A stretch of 64,000 nucleotides of DNA, taken from contig CAUEEP010000917.1 in assembly GCA_958450365.1 (NCBI GenBank), positions 272,001 to 336,000 on the forward strand, read 5' to 3'. Position 1 is the stretch's first letter, and each line of letters starts with the position of its first letter. Below the pieces are notes generated by a model. It did no database searches. It had not been told where the DNA came from and saw only the letters and a list, made by a program, of their open reading frames with translations. The stretch is from Mesorhabditis belari (Eukaryota; Nematoda; Chromadorea; Rhabditida; Rhabditidae). The position numbers and the translations under genes were made by a program. Below are positions 56,089 through 64,000 of the stretch, piece after piece.

Positions 56089-57355
56089 TGTTGCGGAATT
56101 CCCTGAAAGTGAAACGATTAGTCCAAGAATTGGTACTAGTAAACTTCAGGGGGAGGGAGCAGTTCGATTTGACCCGGTCAGAACCTATTTTACCCGTTTT
56201 TTTTAAGCCTGGTTTTGCATTTTTTCAAATATGCTTAATCTATTGGTGATATTTTTAGTGTTTTGAATAAGTTTTCACTTTGTACTTCGCCCCTGGCCTC
56301 ATTTTCAAGCTTTGTGGCACTGCAACAGCTATCCTCCGTCTAGCTCAACAAAAGATTAATAAAAATTGTTAAAAACTTTCCAAAAATATCACCAAATGAT
56401 TCAACATGTTTGATTAGCCCAGAAAAAATTAAATAACGTTAGTAAAACAGTCGAAAGATCAAATCTGACCAAATCAGAGGCAAAGTGCCCCCGCGCGCCA
56501 AATTTTATTAATATCTAAGAATGAAACAAGTAACAATTGTACAATAAAACTAGTAGGAAGAAAGATTGGGCCGCGCAATTCAAAAGCATGAAAGAACAAG
56601 TCTTACAAAACAGCTTTGATTGACAGCTACTGATAACAGAAAGGAGAGGGAGCTAATCTACGAAATTTCACTTTTCTTAAAAGCGCGAGTTTTAAAATGG
56701 AGCAAGCCAGAGGCAGCTGACTTTAGCAAAATTAACACGATCGATTAAAACTTAAGGGCCCGACTGTAAATAAATCACGCGACAAAAGTGAACGGATCTA
56801 GAAATTTTCTTGGCAAAATCTTGCCGAGACAGTTTTGCGCCAAACGGGTGTGGCAGCCCGAAAACTAGTACAAAGGAACGCGCTGTAGGGGACAGCCACG
56901 CAACGCACAGAGAAAAGAGGGGTAAAAGGAAATGGAGTTTGCACACAAGTGATGAATCATATGGCTGGACAATGAACGCGGGCTATCAGTTAAGCGCTTT
57001 TATAGGTGATCGTCATCAAAATTGATTCTTTCGATAGCATTTCACCAATTGATTCTCAAAATTCAGCACTAGCTGCATTCCAAACGCTTTAGACGGGCAA
57101 ACTTTTAAATTAATGAAGCTTTTGAGAGCGTTCTCGATTGCGAAATCGTCACATTATGCAAGGCTTATCGATTTTAGGCATCTAGACGTAAAATGGAAGA
57201 GATTGGGAAATTCTAGATGGAAATTTTATTAAAAAAATGGATTTGCGCATTGAATACACTTTTCTTCCTTTCTAACGTGGTTGAGAGTCCTTTTTCTTCA
57301 CCTTTTTTTATTATGTTCTTCGTGTTCTTAACATTTACAATTGTTTCTATTTTAG
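56089..57355. promoter_or_regulatory. Divergent promoter region, icd-1 / vps-32
   Basis: 1.27 kb between two divergent starts, likely holding both promoters. GC content is higher near 56800-56900. Trans-splice acceptors sit at its two edges: CTTTCAG before icd-1 and TTTCTATTTTAG directly before the vps-32 ATG. No exon recognised. Confidence 0.5.
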
Positions 57356-59035
57356 ATGAGCCTTTTCGGGAAGATCTTCGGCGGCAAGAAGGAGGCTCCA
57401 CCACCGAGCACCCAAGACAGCATCCAGAAGTTGCGCGAGACCGAGGAGTTGCTCATCAAGAAGCAGGACTTTCTTGAGAAGAAAATTAAAGATGTAAGGG
57501 TTTTTGATTAGTTTGTATTTGAGAGGAAATTCTTGCGGGAAGCGTTGATTGGCTTGTTCTGATATTTATATGAATAACTATTTTTAATCGCCAAATCAGC
57601 AGTAGACTAGTTGTAAGCTTGGTTTAATTAGAAGTGTTACTATGATTTTATTCACTATCGGCGTTTATAGCGTTAAACTATCAATTTTTGTTTTAGTTAA
57701 AACGTCTTTACGTTCGATTACCCTAATCAAAGAGCTTTGAAGTTTAGCGGGTATTCTTAATCGATTACCTCGAAAAAAGAAAAGGCTGAATGATGATTCA
57801 TCTTTTTTTTAGGAAGTAGCAACTGCTGTGAAACATGGAACAAAGAACAAGCGGCTGGCATTGCACGCTCTCAACAGAAAAAGGTAAATTTACAATCTTT
57901 AAATTAAGCGTTTATTATTTTCACTTTAGACAATATGAGAAACAACTTGCGCAACTTGACGGTGTTCTGCAAACGATCGAATTTCAAAGAGAAGCCCTCG
58001 AGAATGCGTCGACGAACGCGGAAGTTCTGCAAGTTATGGGTGGAGCTAGCAAAGCCCTCAAGGCTGCTCACAACAACATGGATATTGATCAAGTGAGTTT
58101 TTGAGTTGAACTTTGGAATCAAATGGTACTGCTGACGGGCAGTCAAAAGTGGCTTTTATTATGTTTTTCCATGTTAAAGAGTTTCTTTTAGGTCCACGAT
58201 TTGATGGAGGATATCGCTGAACAACAAGAAGTGGCCAATGAAATTGCCGAAGCCATTTCAAATCCCGTCGGGTTTGGCCGAGATCTCGATGAAGATGATC
58301 TTATGAAAGAATTGGAACAACTCGAGCAGGTAAAAATTTGAGCTAATTTAGAAGCTTTCTTACTGACTTCTAAAGGAAAATATTAACAAAATCGGGACTT
58401 ATTGACGCTACCAGCCAAACGGCGGATTTTTCTGACTGGATGCTTTGGCGCTGACGCACGAGTCAAGGGGCGCCGAGACCCCTGTAACAATACAGGGGCA
58501 ATTAAACGTGAGGCAATTAAATTTGCATACTTTAGCTCCATGCTCGAAAACATTAAAAGCAAAAAAGTTTGAAGCGGACGGGAATCGGACCCGGCACCCC
58601 TGCCCTCCCTTACATAGACCGCCGAGGCAAAAAAAGGGACGGGGCTTAGTAATTTTTAACTTTTTAAAAAGTACAAGAAGAAACTCGTCATTTTTTGGGG
58701 GTGGCGTCAGCAGAAATTCATCTATCGAACAAAAAAAGTGTACTCCGAAATTCGATCTTTGTGCTGAGAAAAGTGCGCGTGACGGACGGACGGACAGACA
58801 GACACTTGCCTATTATATATAGTAGATTAAACTTTTTATCACTGCAACAATGATTTTAGCAACTTATCTATTTCAGGAAGAACTCGACAAGCAGCTCCTT
58901 GATGCCAATCCCACACCGATTAGTCTTCCCGATGCGCCAGCCGAACGACTTCCAGCCGTGCCTGCCAGAAAGGCTCCCGCAAAGACCAATGCCGACAAAG
59001 ACCTCGACGAGTTGGAGGCTTGGGCAAATTCATGA
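57356..59035 (+). CDS. vps-32: ESCRT-III subunit VPS32/CHMP4 (Snf7)
   Basis: Main filament-forming ESCRT-III subunit; it polymerises on endosomes, the midbody and damaged membranes to cut membrane necks, and is later removed by VPS4. Five exons: 57356-57493, 57813-57883, 57930-58092, 58192-58329, 58877-59035; 222 residues, the usual CHMP4 length. Starts MSLFGKIFGGKKEAPPPS, with the basic helix 1 core (ELLIKKQDFLEKKI, KRLALHALNRKRQYEKQL), the acidic half with LMEDIAEQQEVANEIAEAIS, and the C-terminal ELEAWANS helix through which CHMP4 proteins bind ALIX Bro1. The start is fixed because the acceptor TTTTAG touches the ATG. C. elegans has two genes (vps-32.1 and vps-32.2); the neighbours suggest vps-32.1. 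Confidence 0.97.
58388..58828. mobile_element. Repeat insertion in the last vps-32 intron
   Basis: The right part GACGGACGGACGGACAGACAGACAC then TATTATATATAGTAGATT is the inverse of the TCTACTATATA end seen near 24150 and 41940. (The first phrase is GACGGACGGACGGACAGACA plus GACAC.) On the minus strand 58577-58625 has a B-box-like GGGTCCGATTCCCG within a tRNA-like outline. Possibly a Helitron-like non-autonomous element. Confidence 0.4.
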
Positions 59036-60699
59036 TCTTTTTCACGTACGGATGCTTTTATTTGAATGACTTAAGTGCCACACATGTTTTTTTTCTGACC
59101 AGCATTGAATTTTTTATTACCACGACCATTCCTCTTTCTTTTACTGACTTTGTTTCTTCTTTTGTCGCTAGTCGGACTTAAATATGCAGTCTTTTTCGAT
59201 TGGGTTATAATTGTACATTTGTATATTGGGCAGAAACAAGCTATTAAAAAGATTGCTCTACCCGAGGGAGAAAATCACATGCAAATCTGGTTAACAATTA
59301 ATTATTTTAGATAAAGCAAATGTTTGTTTTGAAAGAAAACGACAAAGTTTTAGAAGAAAGGCGTAAGGCTTTACAGGTGCACAAGTATTTTGGCTCTTTG
59401 GGTGACTCGACGTAAGTTTTTAGGCTTGACGCGGTTGAGTTTCCTAAGTCGACCCGGTCAAATTGGCAGGTTTACTACTGCACAGAAAGTGTATTTCAAA
59501 ATGGGTAGACTTATATAGAGTTATAGTTTTGCCTTAAGAACATGATCAATGGTTTCTTCTAACCAAAAGTTGTTGCGGTTGGATTTAGCGCCAAAATTGA
59601 AGCTTTTAATTGGTTTAGTTGACACACCTAAGGCGCTTCAGCGAAAAATCGGAAAAACTACATTCATCTTTTTACGATATCTTCATTAATCGTTTCTCTT
59701 TTCACAATTGCCAATTCAGCCGAGTGTTAACCCCCTTTTGGGGCAAGTTGAAAGAGAGAAAGATGGGTATTGTGTGCGTCGAGAGCTCTCCTTCTCCGTT
59801 GAGATGGGTTCCAAGCGATGAGAGGGGAAAGAGTGCGAGAAGATAGGTCTATCAAAAATTCATAGGGCCTTCTCTTCCCTTACTCCTTCCTTTCATCCGC
59901 TTTTCTTCAAGAAGAGCTCTCCATTCGTGCTAACGAGCCGCCTCCATCACTTTCGTCGTCTCCTTTTCACTTCATCCTTCACCCCAGCCTTTTATCCCTT
60001 TTTAGTTAGCGATCTTCTTAGAGACATGTGTAAATGGGCGCTTCAATAGTGCATATGAGTCATAAAGAGAATCTCTTAGTAGTCACTTTTTCTCTCTTTT
60101 CTTTAGTTTTACAAGAGTTATTCATGTTTTAGATAAAAAGATCACTTTTCCCGAGATACGCTTATAAAGGTGATAACCATCACTTTATCTACAATATTCA
60201 CAAAATTCCAGTTTACTGTATTACAATTACAGCTTACTGTGAGTGAGATGATTTCTCAGAATACTTGACCTTGCCATTCATCTGCCAAAGTTATCAATTG
60301 TTATGTGAAAAAAAAAAGAAAATTTAATCACTTGTTTCACATTTCATTAATAATTTTTGAAACTTACGAAAACAGTTTGACAAAACATTTTGATCTGTTT
60401 CCCTTCAAAAAAAAAAGACTCTCTCGCTCATCACTCAAAAAACAAATACGAAAATCCCCTTTACTCTCTTTTCCTTCTCGATTTCTTTGAAACATTTGCA
60501 TTTCTTTTCTCTTTAGTTTAGTTTTGAGTGGGTAAATGAGGACCCAATTTCTCTCTTTTTTTTCCCCACCCCATTTTTGATGGGATTCACTCCATTCTTC
60601 TCCTCGTCAATTCTCCGATTGACGATAGATAAGCCGGGTCTTTTTAACTCCGAAAATCGACCCTTTTTACTCTCTTTTGCTTTGAAAAGTTGAGTCAAA
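59036..60699. other. 3' region of vps-32 and spacer
   Basis: The vps-32 3' UTR is followed by AT-rich and pyrimidine-rich DNA. No exon series, domain or RNA gene recognised. Confidence 0.5.
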
Positions 60700-60792
60700 T
60701 GATACTGGGATTGAACCCTTGACTTCTTGACTAAGATACAAGACTTCTAGACTTCTTGTCTAGGATAAAGGGCTCTTCGCTAGTCAGCCATG
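60700..60792 (-). pseudogene. tRNA-like sequence with long arm
   Basis: The minus strand reads CATGGCTGACTAGCGAAGAG, then several copies of AAGAAGTC-like words where a variable arm would be, then GGGTTCAATCCC (perfect B box). The acceptor stem does not close. Confidence 0.45.
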
Positions 60793-61899
60793 ACAGTTAT
60801 TAGCTTCATTGTTGTAATTGGGGGGGAGTTTTCGTTGGACGAAAGCGATTTGAGTTCTTATTTGAATTACTTCTTCAAAGTGAACTCGATGATTTATTGG
60901 GTTTTTCTTTTGCGAAAATTTTCTGAAGTCTCCGGGATGGGAAAGCTGTGGTTAGGGGGTGGTTTAGGGCGACTTTATTGGTCCAATCAACCTCTCCCCT
61001 TCATCCAGCTCATCTCATTCGAGTCTGGGATCTATTTTCTATCTATTCTATCTATTTTCTATCTATTTTCTATCATTTTCTATCATTTTCTATCATTTTC
61101 TATCTATTTTCGATTCTCAGCTATCCACTAGGTTCTCTTGTTTTTTGAAAACCTTTCTCTAAAGCTGGCTAATCTTTCACTTTCTCTATAGCTGGCTAAA
61201 ACTGGCTAAAGCTCGCCGACCCAGTTCACAACAAGGAAAAGCAGAAAGAACTTCCTTCATCTTTTTTACAAATTCATCTCTGTCACCGTCATCTTGTCAT
61301 CTTTCTCGAGTCAATTTGTATCCTTCACAAAAATCTGTGTGAATACTCGGCTGCATGGAGGCATGTATCAGTTTACTCGATCTCTTTCCTATGTAGCCAT
61401 TCTTTCCCCTGGCCCCATGTCACCCATGTCCCGGTCTCCTAGTGCACAAGAGCACAAGAGCACAAGAGCCACACACAAATGCGCGATCTCCGATTACAGC
61501 CTCCGGGGACTCTCCTTTCACGTTGAGCGACGAAGAAGGGACACAAGAAGGGACACTCTGCGACACTGCGACAAAAACGTCCCTCCCCCGCCCATTCACT
61601 CCCTGATACATGCCATATTATTGGCTGGGTTTTGATTCTGATCTAGGCTTGCTTACGCGGCCAGAATTAGGTCTGGCTTTTAGTCAGACCTAATTCTGAG
61701 TCTTTGAATCGAATTTCTTTAACTTTCATTTCCCTTTCAATTTGGAGATTTCAATTTGGAGAATTTCACAATTTCAATTGGAGAATTGTGATCTTCACAT
61801 GGAAATCGAATCTAGAACTTGTTAGGGTAAACCAGAAATCCCAGAAACCAAACTAGCTAAACCTTTAGCTCAGATTCAGCTGAACACAAGGGGCAGGCC
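60793..61899. other. Spacer with TCTATTTTCTA microsatellite
   Basis: 61030-61112 is a run of TCTATTTTC and CATTTTCTAT units. 61435-61470 repeats AGAGCACA. No gene recognised; the 113-codon frame at 61294-61635 has no domain or splice context. Confidence 0.6.
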
Positions 61900-61904
61900 A
61901 AGGT

Positions 61905-62170
61905 GGAGCCCGTCTAGGTCCAGTCCAACTAGATCCAATCCAACTAGATCCAGTCCAAACTAGATCCAGTCCAAACTAGATCCAGTCTAAACTAGATCCA
62001 GTCCAAACTAGATCCAGTCTAAACTAGATCCAGTCCAAACTAGATCCAGTCCAACTAGATCCAGTCTAAACTAGATCCAGTCTCAACTAGATCCAGTCCA
62101 AACTAGATCCAGTCTAAACTAGATCCAGTCTCAACTAGATCCAGTCTAAACTAGATCCAGCCCAAACCAG
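61905..62170. repeat. 16-bp tandem repeat ACTAGATCCAGTCTAA
   Basis: About sixteen copies with CCAA, CTAA and CTCA variants. Confidence 0.97.
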
Positions 62171-62699
62171 AGGCAAGTCTAAAGTCAAGGATCAAATCCA
62201 GAGGCCTGAAAGATTGCCTTTCGAAAAGCCATTTTGGTGTTTATCCCGTTCTTTGCTTAGCTCCAATCGAGGCTTATGACTAGGCCAAGCCACTCGGTCA
62301 GAAGCCATGCTTAGAGCCAGACAGATTCAGAATGTTTAGCCTGTTCTTCGCCCATCCGTCGAATCCCTTCAGTACTCCCTTCCCTACCCCGAAAATTCTA
62401 ACAAAAGCGAGTTAGTCAAAAGGAGAAGAAAAGAAGAAAAGAAGGAGATGGGTAATTCGATTCGCACCTCTTTTTCGTTTGCTGGGAAATAGGCTTTGAA
62501 AATGTTGAGGAAACGAAAAAGAGGCACCCGTTAGGCACTCATAAAAGCGACACAATGACTGCTGGATTTCCCCAAGCCGATATTTTCCGAACTCAACTGG
62601 GTCTTAGCTTTACATTTGAATCTATCTAGTCGATGAAATCTATGTATTAGATATTTTTGAATGCTTTTTGGAAAGTAGCACTTCTCGAGGTCAGAAATC
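62171..62699. other. Spacer without recognised gene
   Basis: No tandem array or exon. AAGAGGCAC/GAGGCACCCG-like words at 62465-62540 are not enough to call a feature. Confidence 0.5.
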
Positions 62700-62862
62700 A
62701 TTTTGATTGGGCTTTAGTTGGGCTTTAGTTGGGCTTTAGTTGGGCTTTAGTTGGGCTTTAGTTGGGCTTTAGTTGGGCTTTAGTTGGGCTTTAGTTGGGC
62801 TTTAGTTGGGCTTTAGTTGGGCTTTAGTTGGGCTTTAGTTGGGCTTTAGTTGGGCTTTAGTT
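62700..62862. repeat. 11-bp tandem repeat TTGGGCTTTAG
   Basis: Fourteen exact copies, one of the cleanest arrays in the window, suggesting recent expansion. Confidence 0.98.
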
Positions 62863-63099
62863 TGACAATGTGGCTCACAGAAGCCACCAAAGATTTGCCT
62901 GAGTTTTGGACGGGTTTTGATTTTGATTTGGGCTTGCTGGTGATTCTGCTGGTTGCTGATGATTCACTAAAAGTCAAGGCTGATTCTGACTTTTGAATCT
63001 TGCGGCTCACTAGGTTTTGCTTAGAATATCCCGCGAGGTCTATAAGCTAAAAGGTACAATAAGGCAATAAGCTGGGTCTCTCAATTGTTGGCTGGAAAA

Positions 63100-63232
63100 A
63101 CGAAATCCTTTAGATTGATCTAAGAATCCAATAGGTTGATCTAAGAATCCTTTAGATTGATTAAGGAAACCCTTTAGATTGATCTAAGGAATCCTTTAGA
63201 TTGATCTAAGAATCCTTTAGACCAATCTATCT
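63100..63232. repeat. AATCCTTTAGATTGATCTAA repeat
   Basis: Six units of 19-22 bp with small differences. Confidence 0.9.
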
Positions 63233-64000
63233 TCTTTCCATTTCTTGTGTGTGTTTATATTATGTGGTGGGGATTGAAAAGGGTGGAGGAGCGGTTGGCC
63301 TCAATTGTGTCCATCAATCAGTGGAATGGTTGGCTCTAGGCAAACCCTCAGCCGCTTTCCAATACACTCATCCCAATATCTCTTTGGATCTCTTCGGATC
63401 TCTTTGAATCTCTTCGGATCTCCTCTCTTTCCACCATCAATTTGTTGGGGTGAGCTTGGAGCTTGTTCCAGGGGCACCTGTTTTCGCAGTTTCCTCAACC
63501 CAATCTCCCCAACCCAATCTCTCTGTCGATCAAGAGTCGACACGATCAAAATAAGTGAACAAATCTCTCTCCTTCTCTTCGTATTGCTTGTTTATTTGTT
63601 TCTTTGTTTTTTTTTATCAAATTCATATTAATTTCTCGTTCTCTAGTTCACAAAAAGTCCTCTAATTTATTCCAAAAAAAAAAGCAGAGAACTTTTTGTA
63701 AAAGATTTGAATGACTCATCGAAATTGGGAAAATCAAAATTCGTTCATTTCGTTTTTTTTTTTTTTTTTGATATTCTCTAAATGTTTTCCCATTTTCTGA
63801 GGAAAAATTTCTTAAAAAGAAACTTTTTTCTTGAGAAAAGCGATCGCCCTTTGCATTTTAAAGTATTCCGTTTTTCCGTTTTTCCAAAAAAAAAAATTCA
63901 AAAACTCAAAAAGTCAAAAAGTCAAAGTCAAAAATTCAAAAACTCAAAAAGTCTCCCAAATTTTTCTATAAGAAATATTGATTTTAATTTGGATTATTTT
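63233..64000. other. Spacer to the window edge
   Basis: A GGATCTCTTTGAATCTCTTC-type short repeat lies at 63378-63425; 63895-63955 has AAAAAGTCAAAAACTC-type repeats. No gene recognised. Confidence 0.5.

Noticed and set aside
61294..61635. 113-codon open frame on the plus strand
   Set aside because: No domain and no flanking splice signals; it includes AGAGCACA repeats.

Overview
The window is nuclear DNA from a nematode, most likely a rhabditid relative of Caenorhabditis; the genus cannot be fixed from sequence alone. The evidence is AT-rich DNA, many-exon genes with very short GT-AG introns and TTTCAG-type acceptors, start codons lying a few bases after a good splice acceptor (as expected for SL trans-splicing), an interstitial array of the nematode telomere hexamer TTAGGC, a dispersed repeat carrying the first 16 bases of spliced leader SL1, and proteins that align with nematode genes.

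I rebuilt seven genes exon by exon, with phases checked. (1) 1605-6389 +, an EGF-repeat type I membrane protein, open at its 5' end. (2) 17190-29404 +, a secreted Pro/Thr-rich protein with a PAN/apple-like domain, 20 exons over 12 kb because its introns are full of repeats and transposons. (3) 31586-33069 -, a small Cys/His protein that I do not recognise. (4) 35777-37985 +, an SFT2-family Golgi membrane protein. (5) 39637-43631 -, a calmodulin-like protein with four intact EF-hands. (6) A tight group of housekeeping genes: TRAPPC13 (51980-54821 -), the NAC beta subunit icd-1 (55154-56088 -, just upstream of TRAPPC13 and possibly in an operon with it), and the divergent ESCRT-III gene vps-32/CHMP4 (57356-59035 +). 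That makes eight coding genes counting TRAPPC13, icd-1 and vps-32 separately. From memory, the C. elegans relatives of the SFT2/calmodulin pair and of the TRAPPC13/icd-1/vps-32 trio are also neighbours, so the gene order looks conserved while the space between genes is swollen by repeats.

The rest is accessory DNA. It holds a decayed near-full-length mariner and an internally deleted mariner copy, mariner-type MITEs, three elements with exact 8-bp target duplications (one nested inside an older element), a TTAA-flanked 712-bp element with about 200-bp inverted ends, several foldback elements, two LINE 3' ends, about ten degenerate tRNA-like sequences, the SL1-like repeat family (14 copies of the 16-mer), and more than 25 tandem arrays. 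One 430-bp A/T/G/C homopolymer block looks like an assembly artefact. No rRNA, CRISPR, virus or prokaryotic feature was seen.

Functionally, SFT2, TRAPPC13 and VPS-32 all serve membrane traffic and calmodulin-like and NAC genes are cytosolic housekeeping factors; this reflects neighbourhood, not a shared pathway.
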